NCBI GenBank assembly: GCA_905250115.1 | Contig: CAJNOI010000008.1 | Location: 1,236,759 to 1,300,758 of the forward strand | Reading direction: 5' to 3' | Source: Adineta steineri | Lineage: Eukaryota; Rotifera; Eurotatoria; Adinetida; Adinetidae | Length of the DNA stretch: 64,000 nucleotides | Part shown: positions 23,850-36,724 of the stretch, piece after piece | How positions within the stretch are numbered: the stretch's first letter is position 1 | Layout of the letters: each line of letters starts with the position of its first letter | The notes under the pieces: generated by a model | What the model saw: only the letters and a program-made list of their open reading frames with translations | What the model was told of the DNA's origin: nothing | Databases searched by the model: none | Program-made: the position numbers and the translations under genes

Positions 23850-24721
23850 CTAAAACAAAAACAAATTCAATTATTACATATGTCACCAACAGAACAATAG
23901 TATAGAAATAAATTCAATGGGAATATATTTCAGTCATTGTTTTGTGTATTACATCATTGGAAATAATATTTTTCTACGGATGTGGGAATAAATCATTGTA
24001 TAGATTTTAACACAAATCCGATTCATACATAATGTATAAAATAACCGTATGATAAACTCATCAATATTCTCACATGTCAATCTGATTTAGATAGTAAGAA
24101 AAATGTTTACTGATGATAAATTAGATTGTTTTTTCCTCCTATAAAATTAATGACTCACATCAGATCAATTATTATTCTTGTTTTCGTTTAATATATCACT
24201 GAGTAACTGCTGATAATTAACAGAAATAAGTTAAAATTCTCTTATATTTTCATTTTTAATAATATCATTATTTAATTTCCAAAATATCTCGTAGACAAAT
24301 AATTTAATATAATATTGGATATATTTTTTTTTAAATGAAATCAAAAAACACAAAAATGGAATGATATTATACGTGAGAATAACAAGAAGATTTTTTAAAA
24401 AAAACTTTTTTTTTTCTTTCTATTCATAAAATATATCAACGAACGAAAAAAAAAATATCTGTAGACATTTATTGTTAATCTCTGGATAACCAATCAAATA
24501 AATTTAAAGCATTAATGCATTTTGAAAGAAAATCTTATGATTGAATAAAATTCTTTGTACTGTTCAACCAAACATTGTTTGATTGAGATTCAAGACGGAC
24601 GAAAAAGTGAAGACGAAGAAGAAGAAGAAGCAGAAGAGATAATCCATCATTTTAACATTCAATCTACTTTTAACATTCGATATCTTTTCTCTCTCTCTTC
24701 TTCTCGTTGTTGTTGTGTCAA
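23850..24721. other. Divergent intergenic region between UBAP2-like and DAZ-like genes
   Basis: A probable bidirectional promoter region. A (GAA)n-type purine tract lies at about 24616-24640 on the DAZ-like side, followed by a pyrimidine tract TTTTCTCTCTCTCTTCTTCTC at about 24687. No coding signal. Confidence 0.5.
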
Positions 24722-26516
24722 ATGGATATAAATCAATCGATCGGCAATAAAATGCCGAGTCAAGAACATATGAATTTTATTAATAAATTAAATGATTCTA
24801 AAATTCCACGACAAAATCAATTAATCGCTAATCGTTTATTTATGAAAAATTTTCCTCGTGAAGTATGATTAAAATATATATATTAATTCATTAGATTGTT
24901 TCTTATTTTTTTCTTCTTCTCTTATTTAAGACAACTGGTGCTGAAATTGAAAAATGTTTTTCATCATTTGGTGCTATTCATGATGTGAAAATAATTGCGA
25001 AAGAAAATACGTATGTTTAGATTTTTATTCGAATTATTTCTTATTATCGTCTTTTGTCTTTATTTAGACGTTTTGCATTTATTTCATTTGTAAATGAAAA
25101 TACTGCATTAGATATACTACGTCAACATGCAATTGTACCACTTACATTCCAAAATCAACCGATTGTTTTAGCACCTGCATATAAAAAAAATAACATGTCT
25201 TCATTAACAAGTAGGAAATTATATTTAATATGAATTATTAAATAGATAGAGAAAGAAAATATGTAGATGTCGATAATTTTCAATGAATTCAAAAATCAGA
25301 AATATGCCTGTTATTCGTTAGTTATTTCAGAATATATACCTATGAATAACGGTATGCATTGAAAATGCCGAAAGAAAAAAATATCGAATCAATGAAAAAT
25401 ATGTTTATTGATAATGACAAATAACTATAAAGAAAAACGAACCATTCGATTGGTCCTGATGTACATGGTTAATATAAAGTTTATGTTTTTTTCGAGGGTG
25501 GGTGTGTTTGAGGCTGTAGAATCACCTCTTGTTTACCCTAATTCACCTACCCATACATCTCAAAAGTTTCGATATATTGCGGAATCGATCTTTTTCATAG
25601 TAAATCTTAATAACAGACATCTAACTCTATTTATCATACGTTATATACATAATTACTTTTTAATTATGAAATAAATGATTGTAATTTCAATAGAAACCGA
25701 CCTTTTTTTTTATTATTTCCGAAGGCATATTAATAAATATAGTATATAAAAAGACTTTTATGAGAAAGACCTTGATGTCAAGGTATAGATGATAAATTTG
25801 TCTATATGCTAGAAGCTATTTTACCGTAAAATCGTTTTATCTACGATATCTAGATTATCAAAGATAGTTTATTTCGATTAATCTTATAAATATATATAAT
25901 TTGTTAGGTCCTACATCTTACTGTCCTACTAGTGGTTCAACAATGACACCACCACCAACACCTTCACGATCAGCAGTAAATGGAATGTCTCAACAGCCAT
26001 CAACTCCATATCATCAGCATCAACAACAGCAACAACAACAACAACAAATGTCAGCGGTACATCCTGTTTATCCGCAAATGTTTTTTCCTATGCAAGCAAA
26101 TGTAAGTTCTATTAATTCTATTCTATTTTTAATATATTCCATTCTATTCAGATGCCATTTATGCCAATGGCTGGTACCTATATAATACCTCAAGGTCCAT
26201 CATCACCGCATCATCCGGTAAGATAAAATTTTCAATAAATTATGTATATTTATATATCTGTATGTTCAGCAATTACCACCGTCTTTCTATCCAACATTTT
26301 ATACTCAAAATGGTGCACATCAATCAGGTGGACAATTGTTCAATGGAGTATGTCATAAAATTCAATGTGATAAAATTAATTAAGAAAATACTTTTCTTTT
26401 AGCATGCCTATCTTCCATCTCCATATATGTATTCTATGGGTCCACCATCTATGCCAGGACAATATCAAACAACGACAACATCATCAAATGATATGTCTAT
26501 GACAAGCGAATATTGA
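24722..26516 (+). CDS. RNA-binding protein with one RRM, boule/DAZ-like
   Basis: DAZ-family proteins (BOLL, DAZL) bind 3' UTRs and control germ-cell translation. Seven exons: 24722-24862, 24931-25010, 25068-25210, 25908-26101, 26152-26217, 26270-26347, 26403-26516; 271 aa in frame. The RRM covers about residues 37-116. RNP2 is NRLFMKNFP and RNP1 is RFAFISFVN, preceded by EIEKCFSSFGAIHDVKII. The RRM ends in PIVLAPAYKK, corresponding to the INIGPAIRK-type ending of boule. The C-terminal half is Pro/Gln/Tyr-rich with HQHQQQQQQQQQ and SPYMYSMG, like boule tails. Intron 3 is long (697 bp). A candidate polyadenylation signal AATAAA is at 26916-26921. Boule is the best guess; another single-RRM family is possible. 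Confidence 0.68.
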
Positions 26517-27031
26517 AATATATATTTTTTTCCGACCTCGATTCATTAAACAAAACCCATTTCCTACAATTCTTTCTTCTAGTATTTTTTTTTGCTTAGA
26601 TTACTTCTATTCCCGAATGTATCCAAGAGATTAAAAATACTTCTCAGTCGATTTTGTGCTCTTCCAGTAGTGTGTGTGTATGATGATAGTATCTTTCTCA
26701 CCGGTGTATTAACATCCACGAGTTCTTTTATCTTTTTTTGTGTACAGTAGCGTGATATCTATCTTGATCATCATTCATACTTTTTCTTCTATGTCAGATC
26801 ATATACTCTCAGGAAAATTTAGTCGATTTTCGTTTTCTCTGTCAGATATAAACACACGGTGCCATGATTTCTCTTTTATTTTTCTTTTGTCTTTCATCTA
26901 TATACCGTCGTCAGTAATAAAGATTTTAAAAAAAACATACACACGTATTATATATATATTTAAATAAGACCGGAGCAAGAAAAACAATGTACAAGAAAAA
27001 GAAATTGTTGATATCTTTCTAAAAATATGTT
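26517..27031. other. 3' UTR/spacer between two convergent genes
   Basis: Contains AATAAA at 26916-26921, about 400 bp after the DAZ-like stop, then a TA run. No other feature seen. Confidence 0.5.
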
Positions 27032-28643
27032 TTAAAAAGTCATTGGCCGAAGAACCCAATAGCGATTAAATAATGTCCCATTACGACGAAATGTAACGAT
27101 AAAAACCCCATTTTCATTAAGTGCAAAATCATGAATTATCACCGATGTATTCGAATAATCAAGTATTGTATGAAGACTATATTCAGCTATATAATCTCCT
27201 TGTTCATCGAGAACGTATAGAAATGTGCCACATGTTAAAAAATATTTACCTCGAAACCAAATAACTTCTGATGGTAAATTATACGAACATATTGTTATTT
27301 TTCGAATCGGTAAACCAGCTAATGTATATATATGAATAGTAGCTGTTTGTTCAAGTGAATAAGTAAATATTCTATTATTACTTATAAATAATTTATATGG
27401 TAAAAAATCTAAACGTATTGTCTTATGTGGTATACCCATACGTGAATAAACTCTTATTGTTCGATATGTATCATCACATGCATATATTAAACCTGTATTA
27501 GTTACAGATAAACAATCACTACGCATTACAGATATACCTAATATTCGTGGTGTAAGACAACGTACAAGACGATTTTCATGAGAAAATATATAAATATAAT
27601 AAGCAAGTGTTGGAATTAAATATACATAACTATCTTGATCAATATGTATATGTGCTAATGAATAAGAATTATGAATAGTTGGTGATGAATCTACCTCATT
27701 TGTTGATAATTCAATTTGACGAAAAAATATTGATGTTAAATCAATACGATATGAACCATTTGCATTAAGTAACAATAATTGTTGATTACCATTATCAATT
27801 ATTATAAATCTTCCATCAGGATATGCTTCAACTGATGATAACCAACGTGTTTCATTAAATGCAAATGCATATTCATATAAATTTATATAATCGATTCTAG
27901 ATAAAGCTGATGTATAATTATTAGCGAATGTTGTTGGTGTTATTTTTGTTGTACTTATTGGTAAATTTGCTAATGTTGCATATGGATATATTGTCCATAT
28001 TGGTATTGAATAAGATTCAAATACACGAAAATAAGAATAAAATTCTAGAAGATCTGTATATGAATTAATTGTATATCGTTCTAAAAATAAAATCCTTTAT
28101 TTCAATACGAAGAACAAAAACAATAAGACATACCTTTTGTAAATTGATCAAAACAATTTTCAAATAATTCTGTTGATAGAAATATATTAGGTGAAGGTCG
28201 TTTTGGTATTTTATAATTATAATATAACGCAGGTAATTGTGACCAATGAAAACGATTTGCACCATGATTTGTATAACAATATAATTCATTTGGATTTTCT
28301 TGTCTATATCCAAATAAATCACGTAAAAATAGCATATCATAATGATATAATGTACAATCACCTAATTCAATATGAAGACCTAAAAAAACAAAATTTTTTC
28401 ATTTTTTTGTTCTAATTGAGATACAATGATCTTGATTAAAAAAGATATTTAATATGTCTCTTTTTTTGTCGTTTGAGGGCATTCCGTCATTTTAATAATA
28501 AAAGTTATATTTAGAATTTTTATGGCTCTTTTAACCTTATATTCAAAGAATGTAACACCTAAAAATAGGAAGTTTGTCCTATTCTATTTGACCTAATAGT
28601 ACAATTGAAAATCGAAAAAAGTCTGGTGTGTCGTCATAGAAAC

Positions 28644-28675
<32 letters not shown>

Positions 28676-29620
28676 GCTAAGAGGTATAGAAAATATAATA
28701 GGTTTGGTAAAATTAAGTTTTTTTTTCGTTCTATTTCGACGTTGAAGGTTGTGTCTAGGTAAATATTTACCTTATGTGTCTTTGTTTTCAAGTACAAACA
28801 ACAAAATTAACTCGCAAAAACATGATTTCTAGCAGATTTTATTCATTCAGATTTCAATAGCATTACTAAGACGTTCGTAAGTAGAAAGATTTTTTATTAT
28901 AAAATAAGTATAAATCAATAGAATTTTACATACATCGAATTTGTAATAACCATTGTCGAACGGCTAGTTGTTGATCTTGTCTCATATAATTAATTGGATA
29001 CCAATCGACAACATTAATCCATAATTGTTTAAGTTTAATGTATTGATATTGAGAAAAAAATGAATAAAGATCCATTCCTGACCATCGTGGAAAAACATTT
29101 TGTATATAAATACTTGAACGATTTGAAAATTGAAATAAATGTAAAAATTCTGTAACACTGCCATGCGTATTAACAATTTTAAGATAATCAATAGGTAATA
29201 AACGTCTTGAATTATGAAGACGTACAATAAAACTTAAATTTTGTATTGTTAATTTTCTTAATGAATTTAAACACATTGACCATGTTGAGTCGAATTCAAA
29301 ATAACATTGATATTCATGATCAAGACAATTATAATCATTGAAAATATTTATCTCATCAATATTTTGACGAAGTAATAAATGATAATCGTTTGCACATAAA
29401 CTTTTAGATGATAAATAAAAATTAAATAAATTCCGACATTCTAATCGACGTTCACTTGTTAAATAACAACCTTAAATAGATAAGATTTAGTTTTTTTTGT
29501 TCAAAATTAATAGAAGAATCTTTTACTCCATGGTGATGTTTGATTATTAGAACTATTTTCTTCTTGTCCATTGATAATCAATTCAAGAGAAAATACTAAA
29601 AATAGGTGTATGAAATGCAT
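27032..29620 (-). CDS. Secreted protein of unknown family, possible beta-propeller C-terminal half
   Basis: Four exons on the minus strand, 29620-29527, 29470-28934, 28379-28134 and 28080-27032, give 641 aa in frame. A signal peptide is clear (MHFIHLFLVFSLELIINGQ). Cysteines occur in the N-terminal half (SCYLTSERRLECRN, YNCLDHEYQCYFEF), which suggests an extracellular fold. The last exon has repeating short strands of the type SVTNTGLIYACDD, YVYLIPTLAYYIYIF and YFLTCGTFLYVLDEQGDYI. These read like blades of a beta-propeller (NHL- or YWTD-like), but no signature is decisive. I do not recognise the gene. Intron 2 (28380-28933) carries an ATT microsatellite. It could be a lineage-specific family. 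Confidence 0.7.
28646..28677. repeat. (TTA)n microsatellite in an intron
   Basis: About ten ATT/TTA units in a row within intron 2 of the secreted-protein gene. Confidence 0.85.
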
Positions 29621-32600
29621 CCGTTCGTTGCCATATGAAAATATGGTTTTAGACCTATATAAAGATTAATTGCTTGTTCACCTCAATCCCTTGATAGTTG
29701 TGGTATCAAGTCGTTCCTTTTTTTTCTTTTTCCTTTTTCTTTCCTGTGATCTCATTTTTTATTATGTCTAACTTGTTCAATTCAAGGTTAATTAAGAAAA
29801 TATTTATTTCGCAGGAGTATTAAATAAATGAGAAATATTAATTAGCTGTATTACTTATTGATTGAAAAAAGTAGGAAAGTCTATATGATCTCTCAAGGTC
29901 ATTTTATATTATTCGAAAATAAAAGACAACATGTATATACACGTTTATATTGATTATTTATTGTATATTAACACATTAGAGAATATACCAATTGGGAAAT
30001 CTTTGTAATGATTATAAAATGTATTGTTTTTTTGCTTTTTTGAATAGCGTTCTTTTCTTTTTAGTAGATATTCAAATAATGAAGATAAAATATTTCAATG
30101 AAATGAATAAACATCGTTACATATATCTGTTGGAATGTCATCTGTTTTACGTAGTTAAAAATAGATTTTATCTATATTCCATATTTTTAACTATATAAAA
30201 GAAAATTTTTTTTATTCATAAAATCACGACACAATGTCGGACGAAGCGTTACATTTATGACTCGAAGTAATCTTTAACTAATATCAATATAATGAAAAAC
30301 AGTTCGGGCATAGTGCATCTCCTGTCCTGTTTGTGAATGCAGGATGTATTGCAGTCATATATATTAATAACAAACTATAAAAAAACAACATTAGATGTTT
30401 ATATAAATGTACTTGAATAAAAGATTCTGATTGTGTCCTTTTAATGTTATTTGTGTTTTGCTATTTTTATAATTATCGATATGACGAACGTGATTTGTAT
30501 TATATATTTTGGCACACCGAAGTCATTTTTATTAATGGAATAGTTAGTATTCTGCTTTTTTTACTAGTCGTATTTTAATCAAGAAAAAAAAAGAAAAGAC
30601 ACACATGTTCAAGCATTAACTATTTCACTTCTTCATTTTCCTTTCTCTTTCCCTTTATCCACTCAATATATTACGTCATAGTCTAGACGGCGTCGATGGC
30701 GGCGGCGGCGGCGGCGACGACGACAGCAACAACTATAGTAGTTACATGTTTGTATTTAGTCTGTCTGACTAGATATATATACATATATATATAATATATA
30801 GTGAGTGAATTGAATGATGACGAAAGAAACAAATACCAATGTATATACACATGTATATCAAATCAGATTCCACATTCATCTCCGTTTTCTTTCGTGTGCA
30901 TCATATGATGTTTAGAAATTTGCGTGCTAGTCTTTCTGTATATATATGTAGATAGATGGTAGACAAAAAAAGAATTCAAGTGTCATGTAAATAAGGAAGA
31001 AGTGTATGCAGTTGGTTGAGAATAAAGACGATGCCCTTGGCATGAGTATCTGAAAAAAAATGTTTTGACGGAGTGCATTTCTGTATTATGTAGTTGGAAA
31101 TGCTCTTTTTTTCTTAACTTCCGCCTACTATTCTTTATTGAGTTACATATTATTTGTCACGTTTCGTAGACAATATAACTATTATTATTAATGTATTTTT
31201 TTATTTGTAAGATAATATAACATTGAGAACATTGTTTGTGAATCATATAGAAAACAAAACTTTATCTTTATATTTATGTGTCTTTCATCAGCTTACATAA
31301 CATCTCAAGTTAAGACTTTAGTCAATATATTTCATCTCTATATTTAAGGTTAGTGTTATATATAAATGTTTTTGATTAAATTTCTATGTATTATAAGAGA
31401 AAAGGTAATGATATGATTTTATTGATAGAAATCTTTGATTAGACAAAATAAATTCAATCTTTTGCTTTGCTATCTGATTTTAAAAATCATCATAAGAAAA
31501 GAAAATGTATTAATTTAATTTCATTACTTTTTCAATTATTGAGTAAAGTTTTTTTTTCATAAAAAAAATACTTGAGAAAAATAAATAGAAATCAAATCTA
31601 TTATTGAATATTATGATTGAAAGAAATGGTATTTTTTTTCTCTAATCGATTCCTTTCTTTTCGCTTTAGCACGAATAAAAATCTGACAAGTCAACAATCT
31701 CACATTGTGTCTTTACATTCTCTTGTTTTTATTCTCTTCTCTTCCCTTCTCTTTTTCATCTGGAAAGATTTAAGCATGTCTAGAGATCATGATGACCTAT
31801 ATTTTCTGTTTCCAATTCTATATAAACAAAAAATACTGTTTTTTCTATTCCAATTTATTTGCCGAAATTCGTTGGTTATTATCCTGTCTAATTATAGAAG
31901 ACTGCAAAAAAAGAAAATCAATCATTATTTATTAGATTGAGATATATAGATGAGATAAAAATTTTTTCAAGATTCATCGAAATCGGTTTATATACATATA
32001 TATATATATATTACGTATGATAAAAGAATTATATTCGTTTTCTTCTTCTTTTTCTTTCTATTTGCATTGCTATCGCTTATCATTTTATTTTATCGGCATC
32101 ACCCTCTTCTTTCTCCTGCTGTGTTGTCGGGATCAGACAGCTTCGCTCTTTCTTTTTATTTTTTTTTTCATATTTTCATTTTAAATTGCTCTGATCATTC
32201 ATTTAACTATAACTGAAGTCGATTGTGTTGGCTTCTGTCTGGTGTATTTTAGCGATAACGGAAATAGACACGACGAGACATACTCAGCAGTGCATCGAAT
32301 GAGAAAGATGATGATGATGATTACACATTATATCATCACAAGACACACACAAAGCAGACAGACACGAAACAGGAGAAATGGAGAGAAAAAAATCAAGAGA
32401 ATCAGACACACAGTACATGAAAAAAAAAGACCGGCGGAGACGGCTAGACAGAGAGCGAGGGAAAGAAAGCGAACAAACGTCGGTAAAGAGAAGAGAATGA
32501 AGAAAATAAAAATACGTCTGCTCGTCGACTGTCTGTCTATGTAGCTGTATGTTGTTTGCTTCTCCCGTTTTGTCACTCGTCTCGTCGTGTTCGCTGTTGC

Positions 32601-33420
32601 CCATAGTCACTTGCCTCGTTTAGTGTTATAGTAACTAAACCACTATAACTATTGCCAAAAACATAATGTAAGTTAGACTAGAAGTACGTTTGAGTGGAAA
32701 AAAGATAATAAATATGAATATTTATTTAATTATGTATTATTATTTGCAATATTTTTCCAGTAATCTATGTTTATTTCTTGTTAGTCAAAATAGATGGACA
32801 CAATAGAAAGTAAAATTGAAGTGAAAGCATTAATTTCCGTCCGTCTGACATATTAATTGAAAAAAAAGATAGAAAAGAACGATGAGAAAAATGTTTGCAT
32901 CTAGTCTCATATATCTATATGTGTCTGTCTAGTGTAGGTTCAAAAGTATGTGTAGACAATTTTTTTAAGTGTATTTCTATTGATTAGTTATGTTAATTAA
33001 TAGAATACGAAAAAAGTAAAATTAAATATGAGGAGAGTTTATGTTAATTTCAAACCGCCTTCTTCTTTTCTATCGTAACAATTAAAAATTATATTATACC
33101 TGCGACTTTTTAAACGAAACGATTTATGTTATAATACATGAAATTCGAGATATTTAACTTTATTTTTTAAATAATTCTGTTTCTATTTTAGATCATCGGA
33201 TAAAGTCGATGTTTGTTTTTGAGCATGTAAAAAAAGTTTTTCATTATCTTCTTTAACATTTGCTTTTATTCGAAAAAAAAAATAACGAAACAACAAAAAA
33301 ACAAAAACAAATTAAATATAAACCCGAAAAAAATCAATTTTCAACCTAGTCGATGTTTAATCGTTTTTCAAAAGGAATTTCGTGTTCATTGTTGACGTTG
33401 CTGTTTCTTGTGTTATCGGT
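29621..33420. other. Long intergenic region
   Basis: About 3.8 kb between divergent genes, mostly AT-rich. At 30680-30725 there is a sharp GC-rich trinucleotide block (GGC units then GAC/GCA). At 32100-32620 lies a purine/pyrimidine-rich stretch with many AGACA words and short overlapping frames on both strands, which look like low complexity. No exon of a known family is seen. An exon ending in donor GTATGA at 33419 (ATG 33353, short hydrophobic leader) is a possible alternative first exon of the next gene. Confidence 0.5.
30680..30725. repeat. GC-rich trinucleotide block (GGC)n(GAC)n
   Basis: About six GGC units followed by GAC and CAA units, standing out in an AT-rich background. It begins a 32-codon ATG frame (30696) of poly-Ala, poly-Thr and a short hydrophobic stretch. 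This is more likely a microsatellite in a transcript leader than a gene. Confidence 0.7.
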
Positions 33421-35426
33421 ATGACTGCAATTGGAACATTGCTCGCCAAACATCGATCATCAACATCATATTATTTATTAAAACGTCAGCGTCGTCAAGC
33501 AAATTTATTAACACGTGCGTATTTAAATTACTTCCTGCTTACTGTTAAATATAGAAACTTCTAGGCACAATAGATACAATACTATAAATATACTGTCTAC
33601 ACTTTGTTTTCCTTTTTATGAATCATACATATGCAATTAAATATATTAAGATGTATGATATGATAATAATTTCATCGAAGAATATTTACTCTTCATATGT
33701 TAGATAACTCATACATAATAATAAGAAAAAAAGCAGACATTTGACTATTTCAATTTTATGTTTATATTCAGAAACCATAAACATATGAAAGAAACCTTTT
33801 AATGTCAAAATATACGTATCTATGTTCATAAAAAATTTCATAATTCGATTATACAATATTATTTGAAATTGAGAATCGTCGATTTATTTCTTTTCTCTTC
33901 CAGTTTATATCGTAATTTCATAAGTATATAAATACTTGAGAAATTTAACATTTATTTTTTTTGTTACTAATAAAGAATGATTCTTATAGGTTTGAATATG
34001 GCATGTTATTTCATAATAGATATTATGGTTTAATATTTGTTTAAAATATAGGTGTGAACAGGAAACTTGGTTATATGTTACATTTTGTGACAGACGTGAC
34101 AGTACATTTGTCATACAGTGATAGACGTGACCGAATATTTTTCATAAACGATATTTATTTTCGTAAGAATCATATAATATCAAAAACAATGTTTAATAGC
34201 GTGCAAATTTTTGTTTTTCTCATATTATATGAGTAATATATTGCGGGGGAAAACGACTTTTTTATTTATATTTGAATAAATCGATCTAATGACTTCAATT
34301 AAAATCGAAAAAAATGACTTTTTTAAGATTTGTTGAGCGTAAATCATATCTGCGAGCGGGTTTTTCAGCGAAGAAAATGTAGGAAAGTCACAACTGCGAA
34401 ACACCTTTCGCTCATACCATCACCGAGAAAAATCACTTCGTGGAATTGTTTTTCGCCAAAAAAATTTCGAAGAAAAGGCTTTCGCTCAGTTGCCCCCATA
34501 CCTTTTTCCTTTTTTAATAATAAAGTGAAAAGAAGGAATACAATTAGCTGGAATAAATATTAAAGTTTTTTATACGTGACATAAATACAAAAATAAAATC
34601 ATATAAAAATATAAAATTTTTTCTAATTCAAGACATTTATACAATTAAGAGTATTTATAAGCTATTCTATTTATATATTAGAAATAAAAGAAAAATTAAA
34701 TTAAATATTTTTTGTTTTTATTTTTTAGTTCGTCGTTGTTCTTCATCTATTCATATTGATAAATTAATAATGTCAAAAGCATTAATACGTGAACTTGATC
34801 TTAAAATGCAACAAGTTAAAGAATATGGTCTTATAGCACATGGTTATCATAATGAAAATGTACAATATCCAGTTCATGTTCGTCGTAGTCATGATGGTGA
34901 ACGAATTCCACGTTCATATCCTATATTCGATAAATATTCTAAGACAAATCGTGTAACTAATACGACTATATTAACATCATCATCACATGAAAATCAAACA
35001 TCTCTATCGAAAAGAAAAAATTCATCTAAAAGACAACAAATATCTACTGAACAACAACATCAAAGAACATTTATAGTTCCACCAAATAAAACAGTTAATG
35101 ATATTGATCCATCTATTGATCGTGATCATTCATATACAACTGGTCCATCTATAACAAGATTTTATTATCATAGAAAATCTTCTTCATCATCTATAAATTC
35201 ATCTCCAGTACTTTGTTCATTACGACCACATTCAATAGCTTGTCTATCAACAACAGAAACGACAACAACAGAATCATCTGAAAGTACAAAAACAGATGAA
35301 CAACAAATAAATCCTTTATCAAATTCATCTCAATCATTGATAAATCAATCAACATCTCGAACACCTATTAGGACAATAACACAAAAATTCTTTTCGAAAC
35401 TATTTCATAATCCATCAAAATCCTGA
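33421..35426 (+). CDS. Unrecognised basic, Ser/Thr-rich protein, possibly membrane-anchored
   Basis: Two exons, 33421-33514 and 34729-35426, joined across a 1214 bp intron, give 263 aa in frame from ATG 33421. The same frame is open upstream to 33361 (after TAA at 33358-33360) and encodes FIVDVAVSCVIGMTAIGTLL, a convincing hydrophobic segment. The real start may therefore be a non-visible upstream exon splicing in here. After it come KRQRRQ, then a conserved-looking block ELDLKMQQVKEYGLIAHGYH and PVHVRRSHDGERIPRSYP, then low-complexity Ser/Thr/Gln. I do not recognise the family; a single-pass membrane protein with a disordered cytosolic tail is the best description. Confidence 0.6.
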
Positions 35427-36724
35427 TATTATATGGAAATTTCTTGTTTTTCTTTTTTCTTTTCATGTTTCTTTAAATCTTGCTTTTTTTTTGTACACGA
35501 TAACAGTGCTTTTCGTTCTTTTTTTTCTTCTTCTTCTTCGTCTTCTTTTCTTTTTTTTGTTTTGCTTTTAGAGTAATTGAGCGAACGATGATCTCAAAAA
35601 TTATCTCACTCATTGTCTCTATATGTCTTTATATATGTAATTACTGTTGTTTCGTGTGTCGAGTTTGGTAAAAGAAAAAAAAGAACTACGGCGTGAAACA
35701 GTATCAATTTCATATTGTTGTTATTGTTATTATTCCTGTTCTGATGCATAGCTGTTTGGCTTTATGTACTTCTTTTTTTCTCTTTCTTTCTTTCTTCTTC
35801 TTCTATGTTCTATCTGTCTTGCGTATTATCGAATTAATATTTTTCGTGTTCGTTGCTCACGATTTCAACAAAACAAACCATATGTTAGTAATATCGATTT
35901 TTTTATTATGATTCATTTCATTCGTCAATTTTTCGATAATTCTATGTCGACAGACGTAAAAAAAAAGGTGTTTTAAATGTGTCAAGAATTTTTCTTATCT
36001 CATGTCTATAAAAGTCTAAAGATAAGTTTCACAATGACACAACTACTTATTGTATCACAGAAATTTGTAAAGTGAAGTGAAATTGTGACAAAGTAAATTC
36101 TTATCGAAAGAAGACTATATAAATTCTTTCTCGGATAATACTACAGAAGTTTATAAAGAATTTTTTCTTTGATTTCGACTTCTTTCTACATTTTTATAGA
36201 AAATTACTGGATCCAATTCAATGCTTCAATCACAGAAATGAATGCGGTAGTTTTAGATTCGTTTCCGATCGAACACTATCCGTAAAATTCCACTAAACGG
36301 GTACCTACATTCTATCACTGCCTTTCTTTTTGTAGAATACTATTTGCACTATAGTCTAACATTTTCAAACAAAGGAAAAACTTAATTTTGTATATTCATA
36401 ACAATAAATCTATTACGTATTTTTTCTTGTAGTATGATATTCAGTTGGTTATATCAGTGCGGTAAATATTATTCTTATCATTTAAAAAAATGTTATCTAT
36501 ATTCGTCATTTAGAAAAAAAACTTCGCAATATCATCGTCTCGACAAATAACGGGTACAAACAAGTGCATATTTATTTTTGTCAGATAATTATAAATGAAA
36601 ATTACTAGAATCATCTATTAAAAGACAGAAATATGATATATAATTATTTTATTGTTATTAATTAGAAAAAAAAGAACTTTTTTTCTGTTCTTAATATTAA
36701 TATTCTAGGTCTAAAATGAATTTT
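35427..36724. other. Spacer between convergent genes
   Basis: T-rich 3' sequence with TTC runs at about 35520-35570, then ordinary AT-rich DNA. No gene seen. Confidence 0.5.

Noticed and set aside
25408-25674. 88-codon frame within intron 3 of the DAZ-like gene
   Set aside because: Does not extend the RRM protein, has no family resemblance and lies between good splice sites.
32242-32610. Overlapping frames on both strands of about 100 codons
   Set aside because: Mutually antisense, Arg/Lys or Ser/Leu low complexity from an AGACA-rich stretch.
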